This document shows, one piece after another, positions 43,388 to 55,868 of a stretch of DNA of 64,000 bases. The first letter of the stretch is position 1; each line of letters starts with the position of its first letter. The position numbers were made by a program, and so were the translations under genes. The notes under the pieces are model-generated. The model made no database searches. It worked only from the letters and a program-made list of their open reading frames with translations, and had not been told where the DNA came from. The DNA is from Corythoichthys intestinalis (lineage: Eukaryota > Chordata > Actinopteri > Syngnathiformes > Syngnathidae). The DNA lies in contig NC_080395.1 of the NCBI RefSeq assembly GCF_030265065.1, positions 379,501-443,500 of the forward strand, in the 5' to 3' direction.

Positions 43388-46300
43388 TGTCATTACCCGA
43401 TCGTGACGGGTGCATCGATTGTGACGGTTGCTACTGCGCACGCCCAGATCGACGCCATTTTCTCCCGAGCGATGGCGGGACCAGTGACGGGACATATAGA
43501 CATATATGTGAGAGACTCAATGATCGAAATACATTTAAAATATATATTTTTTTAAATCGGTAGGGCATTTGAGGTACACCCTGATCCAAGCAATACACAA
43601 AAAGAAAACCTTAAGACTTTATTTAATCATGAATAAATCTTAGGCAGGCCTCGATTGGTTCTGCGCATGCGCGTAGTGCACCGCCCCCCACTTGAGCCAC
43701 GATGCCTCAAGAGTGATTTATGTGGTAGATTCTGACATATAAAAAAATATTAATCAACCTAAAGACAAATCGAAGAATAGTGAATTTTTATGTCTGAATC
43801 TCTTGCGTTTATAAGCGTAAAGCCTTTGAAGGAAGTGACGTAGTGCAGTCACGTGAGAGACGGTCGCGATCGGGTAGCTATCTGCGCATGCGCGTTAAAG
43901 TTCTTCGTTAGTTTTTTTTTTTATTAATCGCGAATTTTAGTGCATACTGCCATCTACTGTATACAAATGTACATCATCTACAGTTTGCCTCCACCCTTAT
44001 CTCTGTATCAATATAGTAATAATAATTCTTTAAAAAAAATGGAAAAAGTGCTTTCCTTACATACTTAAATGTCTTCCCCTCCCCTCACCCGCAGTAACCC
44101 CTTCAGAGACCATTCACGCTGGTTAAATTTAAAAGAAAAACTTTAAACCTTACGGACTTTGTTATAACATACGTTTCTCAATGGTATTACAAATAGAAAT
44201 TGTTATTGTAATAATGTACGAAGGCTTCAGAGTCCTAGATTTGTATGGTGAGTATAGTTTAGTCCTTAATAGTAATTAAAAAGAGCCTCTATTTTGACTT
44301 TTTTATATTTGGTATATATACAACATTTTGTTAAAGCCCATGTTATGATTTAATTCTGCTGCTAAATCCAACAATAAAATGTTTTTGTTTTGTATATATT
44401 TTGGTATATTCGTAGTTTCGTGTAATTTGCTGTGATTATAAAAAACAAAACATTATCACTGTCAAATTTATTGTTGTAATATTTTGACCATTTTATAAGG
44501 ATTCAAGGATTTTTATTGTCTCATCAGTTCACATTTACATGTTAATGGTGAGAAATTAGAACTCAGGTCCAGTTTTAAAAGCCAATACAAATGCAGAGTG
44601 AGTATAAAAGAGCAAAATTGTAAGGTGCATACAAAAATAACAAGCAAGAAAGACAAAACACGCTGGATAGAAGTATAAAAATATGTAACTACTAAAACAA
44701 TTTAGCAGTTGGCTGACTTGGGCTTGTTAGGGGCTAAGATGTGCGTGAGGTATATAGACATGATCATAGTAGTCCAGTAATATTGGGGGTCTACGGAGCA
44801 TGGCAAGAGTTCAACAGTCTGACAGCTTTGGGGATAACAACAGAAAATTTATGATAACACTGAAAACTATGTGGCAGTCATTCTATAGTCCAAAATACAT
44901 AATACAAACCTACAAATGCATAAATATAATTAGAAATACTCTTGAGGATAAACAGTAGAGAAGGTGAATAAACAAATAAAAGCTGTAAGGTGACATTTAT
45001 TGCTGTATTAAATTTAGGAAAAAAATAAAGTTTCATAGGAAAGCATCCAATGATTATGCCGTAGATTGAAGAAAACAAAATGCCTTAAGCTGAAACAGTT
45101 TTAATGTGCATGTGTAGAACAAACTCAAACAAAAACATTAAAGTTGAATGCATTGGGCAGCAGGAACAACTGCAGTATCCTCTAGGTCAGCGGTCTCAAA
45201 CCGACTCCACAAAGGGCCGCAGTGGGTCCTGGTTTTTGTTCCAACAGATCCAGCACAAACAGTTCAACCAATGAGGTTTCTACTAACATAAGCAGCACCT
45301 GATTGCAATCAACTGATTACACTTGTAAGAAACCAGATTGGTGAAAAGGTATTTGTCTCGTTTGGTTGGAATGAAATCCAGTACCCCCTGCGGCCCTTTG
45401 AGGACCGGTTTGAGACCACTGCTGTAGGTGTTTCCTCCTCGCAGTAAAACGCCGTTACTTTACCCCTTTTCTCCTCTCCGACAAATCCTATAAAAGAACA
45501 TAAAAACACTGAGAAATACCATTTCCAAGCACTGTGGCTTTTCCACCATGTCTATGCTATGTTGAGATATTAAGTGTCTCTAATGACACCAAGATAAGCT
45601 CACACAGTGCAACTCACCTCGTGGGGATTGTTTGAACTGCTCCCCATACCCATGGCAGATCTCAATGGTGTACATGTTGTAATACTCTCTCCTGAATTCT
45701 GCACAGAACCTGCTCCATGTCCAGACACCTGTGGGATTAAAAAAAAAAAATCACATTTACATATATAGCTTGTAGACAAATGTGACAACAGCACAAAAAA
45801 AGTACATGTCATTGCATTTTACTGAAGTACTAACTGTTAAGCCATTTAAAATGTGCCCGTCTTCTGAAGGAGTCTGGAGAACCAAGGTCTCCGATTCTGG
45901 AGCACACAAGAGCCAACGTGCATATAGCACGGTCACCTTCCCGAAGGACAACTTTTTCATGTATGTTGGCAGTCAATACTTCTGGCAACTGTAAAATATA
46001 GGTGAGCCGACAATGAAAAAGTATCAAATTTATTCAAAAACAAATGTTTAAAATGTAATTGGCTTCTCATGACAATTACTAAACTCCCTGTGCAATACTG
46101 CCTCATTGGGCCCTGCCTCTGATTAGAATTACTAGTATAGCAGTTATGTCCTCAATTTAGATCAAAGGAAATTATGTCCGGGATTAGGCAGCTGTCAGTG
46201 TCATCCTCAACCTTTCAAAGAAAACATAATTTACACATGACATGCAGGTGAACGTTATCACCAGGTAAGCCATCAATTGCAGTGATGACCATTCCCCTTA

Positions 46301-47752
46301 TCAACATTGATTGATTATCTTGTAGTTTTCTTTTACCTGTCTGATTGAAGTTTAGTAAGATATAGAGGGGGTTGCCTTTGGAACGCTGAAGACAGTCTGT
46401 AGAGTTCCCTGAAGAAGAGGGGTCGCTTTCTCTGTCCAGAAGGCAAATCTGTGCCCATGCCTTTAAAAAGAAATGCAAATAAATCCATGCCCAATACCTC
46501 CCGATGTTTTTTGACCAAAGTGTCACAAAATTAAAAACAGACCACCAAAAAGGCTTTAAAAATGTGACAATGTTTGATCATTTCTCAGAAATTAAAAATA
46601 CAAATTTATTTTCAATATTTCAACAATTCTGAAAAGCAGGATGGTCTAACACTGTAATGTCTGTTGAGAAGTGAAAACAATCCATTTGTGCTTCAATATA
46701 AATCATTACTTTAGATGAAATAAATTTCATGTAACACTTCTGATTTAACTTAGTTGCTCAATTAAGGCATTTACCCATTCATTGATGTCCTGAATCATTG
46801 TTGGCCAATAGAAGCTAGAAATGGCTCTGTTGCGGGTGCCCTCGACGTCGCTCTCGTTCCCAGTACCAGAGTTATTGTGACACTCCATGAAGATAGTCCG
46901 CTTCCCCTTTGACTTGATGACCAGGCGCATATATTTGATTGGGGGTGGGGGTTATCTGTTGGACAAAAATTAAAAAAGCAAAGAGAATCTTAAAATGCAG
47001 CGGATTCAAATGACCACCACTTGAAAGAGATTAATAATAATAATTCAAAAAGAAATAAAACTCAGCTCTGGACCTTCTCCCACCTGAGATTCACAACAGT
47101 TTCTCTTATTTTTAGTTTAACATTTCATATCTCATTTTCTACTTAAAAAACAAAAATAGAAAAAGTGCCTCTTTTTTTGATTATTTAAATATCTTTATAA
47201 ATAGCTTATGGAGCTGCGTTTTTAAAAGGCCAAAAATAGTCACTTGGCCTATAAAGGATTTAAAAAAAAAAACGTAGAGGCTCATATATCCATGACCCTC
47301 TTTTCAGACTTATAACACAAATTGCTAGTATAACATCAGTTTTACTTACCTTTAACAATGAAATCACGCACCATTTGTGAACCTTAAGGCGCCCCACTTG
47401 AGTAGTTGGAAGCGTTCCGTCGACCAGGTACGTTAGATGCTAGGTATCCACATTCATCTTTTCGGATCACTCGAAGTATCTATTTAGACAAATTCAAGCA
47501 TTTCATGCCACTCTAAGAATCAAACTAACCACACAAGTTCGATGTATACAGTCCACTACTCGAGTCAAAGTTCGCAGGAACCTTTCGAAGATCGTGGCGT
47601 ACACACACGCATAAAAAACCCTCAATGTCCGAGCCTAACGCATAAATCTATATCTCCCGTCATCCCTCGGGAGAGAGAAAATGGCGTCGATCTGCGCGTG
47701 CGCAGTAGCAAACCGTCACAATCGAGGCACCCGTCACGATCGGGTAATGACA
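43388..47752 (-). mobile_element. Ginger-like DNA transposon, decayed, 4.4 kb
   Basis: Inverted ends of at least 60 bp start TGTCATTACCCGATCGTGAC on both sides and fit the TGTNR rule of Ginger transposons. The flanking TAGC is near-duplicated. On minus near 46750-46900 there is an integrase-type zinc-binding segment (CHNNSGTGN, then GTRNRAISSFYWPTM, then DINEWV), and further coding-like pieces at 45.6-46.5 kb. The ends contain CTGCGCACGC/GTGCGCAG NRF1-like words. Further sub-repeats of 'cgatcgggta' lie at 43872, 47797 and 48040. A hAT MITE is nested at 45188. The element is decayed and has no intact gene. The superfamily assignment is inference. Confidence 0.55.
45188..45421. mobile_element. 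hAT-type MITE with CAGYGGTCTC ends
   Basis: A 234-bp palindromic element with ends CAGCGGTCTCAAACCG and, reversed, CAGTGGTCTCAAACCGG. Flanks CTCTAGGT and CTGTAGGT give an 8-bp duplication with one mismatch. Confidence 0.8.
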
Positions 47753-48187
47753 GTAGCTTTCAAACAAAGACGACATGCGCAGGCGCAGTCCCCTCACAAT
47801 CGGGTAGCCGTATTCTTCCTTCCGGTAGTGACAGGAAATACTCCAGATAGATTCAATTGCTCATTTGACCTAAAAGTTGATGGCGTTTAAATAAAGTTGA
47901 TTTTATGTATGCACGTGTGTTGTACGGATCAGCTGTGTGTGCCCCACATGCCCTAAGCAGGGTTTAGAATCATATATTTCTATCATGTAGCCTACGCCGC
48001 CATAGTGACGTCCCAATCAGGTAGACCGTCGCAATCGGGTAGTGACAGATGGCCAAATGAGAATATGTCACGTTTTTATAAAAGTCTTAAACGTAAATTC
48101 TTTTATTGTCTAAATTCTATTAGCACAAATGTAGTCAGCTTTTACTTTTTCACACTTTCACAACAAGACTTTACAATACATATAAAA

Positions 48188-48226
<39 letters not shown>

Positions 48227-48892
48227 AACACTATCTTTAAAAAAAAGTTGTAACTAATTTTGTTTCTGTAAATGTTTTTGCATATTTGAAGCCCCTGTCA
48301 TGTTTTTTTTTTTTTTTTTTTTGGTAGTGTATTACCTTTCTGTATGTAAATTCATGTTACCATCTTCTGTATTTAAACTTTTTTTTTTTTTTTTAAAGTA
48401 GTGGCAGGAGGTGTCATTCTCTCCCCACTTTTTTCGATTTGACAATCTTCTCGTAACATCGTTGTGCGTTACGGTTCCCCTTAGAATTTTAAGGTTAGGT
48501 ATAATAGTATAGTATAGTATAATGGTTAAGTATTTTATAATACAGATTTGTTTGGCTCCCTTTAAAAGACCGACAGATCCATTTCGTCAAAGCTCGGTCA
48601 ATTCCGATGCCTTCGTGCATGCTGCTGGAATTGTACCGTGTTGTTAGAACTTTTATCAAGGTTAGTGTTCTTAGTTCTCAGATCATAGTAAGTAAGAATA
48701 GAATAAAGTGTGGCGTTTTGACCACGTCATCTAGCTATTGACCCAGCACACCTAAGTCCACATTAGACTCCTCTGTCATCATAACACAATAAATGATTTG
48801 GCTTTTGATATGTCATTGTTATCGTAGTCTTTTTACGAAAAGGCCTGCAACCTTGAGGAACACAGAGTTAACGCAGGTTCCTCCACTGTATA
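47753..48892. other. Low-complexity stretch between the Ginger-like and THAP elements
   Basis: Two further 'atcgggtag' end-like repeats lie near 47797 and 48040, an A-run of about 32 near 48191, T-runs near 48305 and 48379, and TATAG repeats near 48505. No gene was seen. Confidence 0.6.
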
Positions 48893-50027
48893 GACCCTAC
48901 TCACGTGACGTCACAGCCACGCCCCCGCGCCATGTTGTCCGGATACTAGTCATGTTAATGCATTAGCGCTTCGTAAATTCCTCGTGTTTTGCTGCTCGTT
49001 AACATTAATAATCAAAATGGTGAAGTCGTGTGTGGCGGTCGGTTGCAAAAACAGAGAAGATAGACGGAGACTTGAATTTTTACCGTATTCCGAGAGACCC
49101 GAAGAGGAGACCGAGATTGACTGCTGCAATTCGACGAGAAAACTGGGCTCCAAACGACTACCACAGATTACGTAGTAGTCATTTTATATCTGGTAAGATG
49201 CATTTAATATATATTTAGAGGGTTTTGGGCTGAGAACCACAATTAAGATCATTGCTAGGCTAATCGCCGACAACATACACTCAGACGTTGTGAATGAACT
49301 ACCTGAAAATATATAATTATAAGGGGATAATCAGACAGTTGTCATACAATTAATTTACAATTTCACTATTGAGGTCAAAAGCCAAAAAATAAATTCAACT
49401 AGGGACAATCTGGAGTAGTGCTATCGCACTTCATATTTATTACGTATTATATATGTATACAGTGAGAGTGCTATCGCTAAACCATATAAACATTAAAAGC
49501 CCTAGCTCCATTGACAAATGATATGAAATACATTAGACTTGACAGTGGATGTTAGCAAGAACAAAAGATTTTGAATTGAAAATTTCGTAACTCACCTTCC
49601 GAGCACAAGATTCCTGCCGAATTTTCGTGTACGAGGACCTGTTTCACCCAACCAGCAACGAAGTATTTATAAGCCTCCAAGCTCTTAAAGTTTTTCAAAC
49701 TTTCGTGAGAATAGGCTGATTTTGTGTGGACAAGATAGTTGTAAATATCAGGATATCAGATGTCAGGCGAAGCCAGCGGGTTGAAAAACATCGATTTAGG
49801 CATCAAATACGGATCTGGTGACTGGATAAACTGAAGCTTTTCCACGTAACGCCTTTTATGCAACGGATCCAATGAGTTTACAGCGTCAGATAACACCGGG
49901 GCTTCCATGAATTGCTCTATAACTTGCTCGACTAATTGAAAACAATGAGAATAGGTCCGAAAAAGAGGTACAATATGGCGGCCGGAAACAGCGACACGCC
50001 CATTTTGTGACGTAGGTGAGTAGGGTC
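48893..50027. mobile_element. THAP/SWIM-type transposon, copy 5
   Basis: A 1.1-kb copy flanked by TATA on both sides. The left end GACCCTACTCACGTGACGTC precedes a plus-strand THAP exon (MVKSCVAVGC at 49018) that is frameshifted and has CSSHF changed to RSSHF. The right end carries the second gene's first exon on minus (49630-49990). Both exons keep donor-like GT sites (GTAAGA near 49193, GTGAGT near 49590 in reverse). Confidence 0.85.
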
Positions 50028-50949
50028 TATACTCACTTGAATGTACAGTTGCTATCATGGCTCGGTCCAACATGTCCTTACCGGAATGCCGTCGACGACG
50101 ATAAGACGGCCTATGTATTGGAAGTGAGAAGGATTGCAACCAATGAACGAGCGTTCCTCAATACTGTGTTCATGTGCTCCCGGTCAAAACGGATTGGACG
50201 CCTATTGCTGCCAATGAGCTAATTGTCACGTTTACATTGGATTGTATAAAGTCGCAATCATGGAGATTGCATGAGAGTCGGTCACATATTTTGCTTATAA
50301 TGCCAACCAAATGCTGCGGAGCAAATGACCCAAAAAATAAAATCACTTGCGAGACATTTATTTACACACACACGCACACACACACACACCAAAATGATAC
50401 AATACAAAGAAACAAAGATAGCATGATATGCATTGTCTTCATCTGTCAATCTCCTGTCTGATAAATAAGACTATTGTACACTTTTTGCATTATATATCCA
50501 ACCATTATTGACATAAAATATTCATAAGATTCATTTTGGGTAACTTGTCGAGTTTTGAATAAGGCAGTTGTCATTTTTTTCCCCAGGAAAGCCACTGCTT
50601 AATCCTTGTATGGTGTGAGGGCCGGGCCAGATAGAGATTTGAACTCATGTCAAACATGTTTTGTGAAACCAATCATACGGCATCCTATCATCTTGCTGAG
50701 AATTGAAATGGGTTTATCACTAGTTGACGTTCAATCCATTTGAGGCAACCACGAGTGCTTTTTTATTTTTTACGGCGGCATACGAAGCTGGCGGCCGAAA
50801 CAACGTATTGCGCAGCAGTGGCATCGGCACATTGTTTCTTTGTACGCCCTGATACCAACGATGTCATTTTAGCGCCACATCGGTTTAGACGCCGATACCA
50901 GTATCGGTGCAACCCGGGTCCGGACAGAGAATCCTTTGCCGCAGGTTTT
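50028..50949. other. Region downstream of gene F
   Basis: Dispersed-repeat units lie near 50188 and 50723, a CA microsatellite near 50367-50390 and a degenerate 'ccgataccagtatcggtgc' word near 50893. TTTATT at 50357 (AATAAA on minus) could end gene F, about 590 bp past its stop. Confidence 0.5.
50357..50362 (-). terminator. Possible polyadenylation signal of gene F
   Basis: AATAAA on the minus strand about 590 bp downstream of the gene F stop. Confidence 0.35.
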
Positions 50950-52091
50950 TTAGGGAAAAGGCTTCTCCCCAGTGTGTATCCTCGTGTGCCTTTTTAAAAT
51001 GACTTTACGGGTGAATCGTTTACCGCAGACCGAGCACGCAAAAGGTTTTTCTCCGGTGTGCGTTCTTATGTGAATTTTTAAGCTACCACTCTGAGTGAAG
51101 GTTTTACCGCAAGTTGAGCAGGCAAAAGGTTGTTCTCCCGTGTGTTTCCTCGTGTGTATTGTTAAATTGGACTTCAAAGAGAATCTGTCCCCGCAGATCA
51201 AGCAAGAGAAAGGTTTTTCCCCAGTGTGTTTCCTCGTGTGCCTTTTTAAAAGAACTCGACGGGTGAATCTTTTCCCACACACTGAGCAGGGAAAAGGTTT
51301 TTCTCCGGTGTGAGTCCTTAGATGAATATTTAAGCTTCCTCTCTGAGTGAATGTTTTGCCACAAGTGGAGCAGACAAAAGGTTTCTCGTCCGTGTGCGAT
51401 CTGGAATGCGTGTTAAAATTGGACTTTTGAGCGAACTGTTTGCCACAAACCGAACAGGCGTAAGGTTTCTCGCCCGTGTGGGATCGCGAATGCGTCTTAA
51501 TAGTCGACTCTCGAGAGAATCGTTTGCCGCAAACCGAGCAGACGAAAGGCTTTTCTCCCGTGTGTATTCTCGTGTGTCTATCTAAACCTATCTTGACTGA
51601 AAAACGTCGATTACAAAATGAGCAGGCAAATGGTTTTTCCCCGGTGTGCGTTCTGATGTGACGTTCCAAATTTGCATTCTGACTGAATTGTCTACCGCAA
51701 ATCGAGCAGGGAAATGTTTTCTCGCCGGCGTGTCTGTTCGACGACGGCTTGTCGAAAAACGTTTTGTACCGCTGAGAACATTTTTCGTGTCGGCTACGCT
51801 GGTGACACGTCTCGTTACTTTTGGAGCGTCCGTGTTTATCGTCGTCGTCATAGTCGGAAGAGTGCGATGTCGCGTTGTCGCCGTCGGACGGTGCGGCGGA
51901 GAAGCCGTCGCCTCGCGATCCTCCGGGACGGTCTCCTCCTTCATTCTTCACTGTGACGCCGGTCAACGGAAACTGGCTTATGTCGTCTTCTTGCGCTTCT
52001 TCTTTAATGCGAACAGATTGCGGTTCTTCTTCCTCAGTCTCCGGTTCCTCTTCTGCTTTCATAGGAAAAGGTTCTGAGTTGGCGCTGATAT
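50950..52091 (-). CDS. Zinc-finger gene F, main (finger) exon
   Basis: The exon opens at a phase-1 acceptor (ccttccgcag before ATATCAGCG). The leader has RIKEE and TVKNE psi-K-x-E sites, the FPLTGVTVK core and [15 protein letters not shown] first finger is degenerate (KCSQRYKTFFDKPSSNRH). Nine good fingers follow, with -1/3/6 residues Q/N/R, V/G/R, R/T/T, Q/N/T, Q/S/I, R/L/R, L/N/I, Q/S/I and R/I/R. Fingers 5-6 and 8-9 are near-copies, an internal duplication. The frame ends TGEKPFP then TAA where the next finger's first Cys should be; K-T-C-G-K-G-F-S-V-R can still be read beyond. No intact first exon was found; a relic lies near 56.7 kb, and the first in-frame Met in this exon is MKAEEEP. 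Confidence 0.88.
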
Positions 52092-53284
52092 CTGCGGAAG
52101 GCATACGCACAAATTGTTGATGTTTATGCAATCACTTAATTTTTGAGTTGATATCAAACGGACGTGCCACAATTGTCAAATGCATCGAGTAGCGCGGCAC
52201 CTTAAAACATTAGCATACATATTTTTGCTCAAATGTAAATTTGCTAATTATTGAATAATACTTGTAACGGGTGGTTTAAGACTGCTGTATATTAAGTTCA
52301 CATAGTATCAATATAAATAATATTGGAAATGTTCTTGTCTGTATGGATTATTGTCTTGCATTCATGACTCACATACACTTGGAAGGGCAAGCCAATTGGC
52401 TAAAATAGGAACATCTTGAGGACAGACAGTGGTACTAATACAGCACATGGAATTCCATCAATGTAGCGAGTCAGCTCAAAGTGTTTGTCATCTACAGGCC
52501 AAAATGTGCATCGCGGGAACAGGTCCAATTTTGCCCGTGATGATAGACAGAAAGTAGAGATCGGCTGATATAGGATTTTGAAAGGATGATGCCGATTTTA
52601 AGAATTCATTTCAATTCATAGCAGAGGCGTGAAAAAAAAAAACTTTCACCGCCTCTACCAAACTAGCCTCAAGGTGGCCATGTTGGTAGGGCCGATGTTC
52701 CCATCAAAGTCAATGCATTTATTAAAATGAAGTCATAAGTTAACCCTCAACTGATTTTTTTTTTTTTTTTTTAGAAAAAAGGGTTTTATCAATGTCAAAG
52801 CATTTGCTATTTACCCAATGACTGCCATTGACAGCGCTAGACGTCCAATCCATTTGTAATGGGAGGGCTGGCAGCAAATGAACAAATGTTCATCTGCTAA
52901 CACCCTCCTGCTTTGAATGAATTGGACATTTACTAGTGATAAATGTGTTTTAATTCACAACAGACATATGATTGGACCTCTGGCATCGTCAATGGCACTG
53001 AAAGAGTCTACTTGGAAAGTCACAAAGCGTGCACAAAGAGCAGAAGAATAAAAGAGCCACATGCTGCTCTATAGCGGCAGGACGCAGACCCCTGGTCTTT
53101 GTGATGGCCCTTTAGTGAAAAATTGGCATTTTGATGGCACGATAGAAACCGAATCCTTATGAATTGTCGGCATACATACCGGGATGGTCGGCCGAAACGG
53201 TTAATGCTTCACGGGGCTTCATCTGAACGTCAGTATTTACGGATAAAGCATCCAAAGACAACTTGACTGGATAATTCACAAGAG
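52092..53284. other. Upstream region between gene F and its decayed sister
   Basis: It contains a block (52615-52800) similar to 22600-22760 and, in reverse, 58020-58150, plus dispersed-repeat units near 52823, 52920 and 52970. No exon was recognised. Confidence 0.5.
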
Positions 53285-53633
53285 CTTCCGAGCAGTCTCT
53301 TCTGACCACTGAGCAGGGAAAAAGTTAATTCTCCTGTGTGATGACTCTTCGAAAAATCTTTTGTTACGCTGAGAATATTTCACATTTGCAGCCGACGCGT
53401 TGTGTCTTAAGACCTTTAAAGTGTCGCTCAACGTAATGCTTTTCATCATCGGTCAGAAGAGTGTGACGTGAGTGTGTTTTCGCCATCTTACGTTGGAGCT
53501 GAGAGGCCATTTCCTTGGGATTTTCTCCACGCTTCACTGTGACACCAGTCAATAGCAACTTTCCTGCAATGTCCTGCTCGTCTTTTTTACATGAGAAAGC
53601 TGTCGCTCCTCTTCCTCTTTGAAATGAAGAGTT
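53285..53633 (-). pseudogene. Zinc-finger pseudogene, sister of gene F
   Basis: A relic of a finger exon that keeps its acceptor (cttctgcag at 53634). The leader can be read in shifted frames: LHFKEEEERQL, then KKDEQDIAGK, LLLTGVTVKRGENPKEM, DDEKHYVERH. It then passes to KYSQRNKRFFEESSH, matching gene F's unusual degenerate first finger KCSQRYKTFFDKPSSNRH. Only a scrap of one further finger (FSLLSGQ) remains, so nearly the whole array has been deleted. Position and strand fit a tandem duplicate of gene F. Confidence 0.75.
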
Positions 53634-53690
53634 CTGCAGAAGACAAACACAAGTCGGTTGCACGATCTTACGTGTTTGGATGATTTTTAC

Positions 53691-55868
53691 TAAGGGTGTA
53701 ACGGTACATGTAATAGTATTGAACCGTTTCGGTACGTGGTGCTCGGTTCAGAATGGACGCGTACCGAACGAGTTTCTGACGTAATGTAACCCTTACATTT
53801 CGAGGCTGTGAGTCGATCGGGTTACGGTTTCTTTGTGTAGATTATATTAACTCCGTCTTCTCTACTATAACGAGGACCAACACAGTAGGACTGTATAACC
53901 CAGAAACGTCAACAGCGCAACAACGTGGCCGCCGCGAGAATGCGGTAAAACGCGGGCGTTAAAGTCAGTCAGCCGATGCACACCAGTTGCAGTGCGGCCA
54001 GCCAATGCACACCAGTTGCAGTGCGGCCGCGTGTTAGATGCGTCCCAGAAGCGGCTCAATGCGACGCACGCGAAAAGAACGGCAGAGTTTATTGTTTGAC
54101 GCGACCCTCCTGTGTCAATACTACTACCGTTAGCTAGGACCGGAAGTCACTGGTGTAAAAATACGGTGGATCCGGTCGATTTTTAAACTTATATGGAATC
54201 GTAACCCACTTTTTGAGTCCCTCAGATCTCTTGAGTGGTAGATCGGGGCACAGTTGACTTGTCTTTGTTGATTTAATGCTACCACAACAAAACAAGTAGG
54301 AACTAATATTCACATAGGTACTAAAGTTCTACAACATAAAATATACAATATAAATGAATATGACGTCACATTTGTAAAATATAAACACAAAATAAATAAT
54401 AGCCCATTTAAATAAAATAAATTGAAATGAGCTAAAACAGCTGTAAATAAATAATAAGAATAATACACACATCCTGCTTACTAGAGCTGTCCCGACTAGT
54501 CGACATAGTAAATGTCATCGATGACGTAAATCCGTCGACGACCACAACATCCCGTCGACGGTTAATGAAGGGTTAAAAAAAATATATGCGTGGAAAGTTA
54601 GAATGTCGGATGCTGTTTGCAAGCGGGGAAAGCGGCACAAAGCCAAAAAAAAGCGTACCAGAGTGTCCAAAACATTGACTTATATCAAAGAAACAAAGGA
54701 GAGTACACTCTTCTGTCCTGTCTCTTCTATGCCAAGCTTGGCTGCACGTCGGCCGTGAATAAACACCAAGCGCCTTCACGCAGTTTGTAAAAAAAAAAAT
54801 TCCCCATTTTTTGTACACCAGAGGGTGCTGTCGCCTTACTAAATAATAATGTTTCATTGACAACGGGCCTATAAGTGCTATTAGTATTGTTCTTAATGCT
54901 AATTGAAAGGTTTATTTTATGGTATAGAAAATGATATAAGGTTAAAATGTCATAAATATTTACAGAATATACAGTGATTGCACTCAAGGGAGAGATTGTC
55001 AATGATAAGGTAATAAATTAAGGTAAAGGCAATTCATTGATATATAAATAAGGTTTAAAAGGAAAATGGTGAAAAGTTTTTGTTAATTTCTAATTGTGTT
55101 GCTTTATTTGTGTGCACCGTAGCTCTTACGGTGTGTTTACATCAAGGATGGAATAAAAGTTGTAAACCATCAGTTTAAGAGACCATCTTTTCAATCGGGA
55201 TGCTACACTAGTTAATTCTATCAGCATTTGAACTCATTGTTTATTTGTGATTTATTATTGTCATTTACGTGTTTATTTTTACTTTAATAAATAATTTGAG
55301 TGTTCCAATATGTTTTTATGAATTGATAAGCGTCAACAAAAATTTATTGCTAAATTAGTAAAAAAAAAAAAAAAAATGTAAATTATTAGATTAGTCGACT
55401 AATCGTAAAAATAGTCGGCTGACTAATCAGGAGAAAATTAGTCGTTTGGGACAGCCCTACTGCTTACACAATTAAATGTATTCATTTCTGTGTGGCGCTT
55501 TAACTTGGGAGAATCCACCAATAAAGCTTTTGAAAACCGTTCATAAGAAAAAAAATGTTTCATTGCGGCATTTCATTTGTAAAATACAGGACTTCTTTTG
55601 TCTTCTTTCTTTCAGAAAGAAAGCTGACCAATACGCGGGGTCTGAAAGGCAAATTGTTGTTGGATTATCTTTAAGTACCCGTAACTTTTTGAGCCGAATT
55701 CTATCTTTGTATAGGCTAATGTTCCTATTGTTGAAAGGTGTGTAATAAACATCGAGCACATTTCTAGTTTGCATTTTGTTTTCTTACTGTACCGAAAATG
55801 AACAGAACTGCGACCTCAAAACCGAGGTACGTACCGAACTGAGATTTTTGTGTATCGTTACACCCCTA
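53691..55868. mobile_element. hAT-type element with TAAGGGTGTAACGGTAC ends
   Basis: The left end TAAGGGTGTAACGGTAC and the reversed right end TAGGGGTGTAACGATACA are inverted. Flanks ATTTTTAC and ATGTTAAC agree at 6 of 8 bases. About 980 bp of it is a nested younger hAT at 54482-55459. No transposase was recognised. Confidence 0.7.
54482..55459. mobile_element. hAT-type element nested in the 53.7-kb element
   Basis: The ends TAGAGCTGTCCCGACTAGTC and, reversed, TAGGGCTGTCCCAAACGAC are inverted, with 'tagtcgac' words inside. CTGCTTAC flanks both sides exactly. Non-autonomous and relatively young. Confidence 0.85.

Noticed and set aside
45600-46526. Several minus-strand open frames that might be a host gene
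   Set aside because: They lie between the Ginger-like inverted ends and include an integrase-type motif close by, so they are most simply decayed transposon coding sequence.
48180-48420. Long A- and T-runs that might mark retrocopy tails
   Set aside because: No retrocopied gene precedes them and no target duplication was found; treated as low-complexity sequence.
51646-52077. A 143-codon plus-strand open frame opposite the gene F leader
   Set aside because: It mirrors the acidic leader codons; the minus-strand reading has clear paralogues and splice sites.
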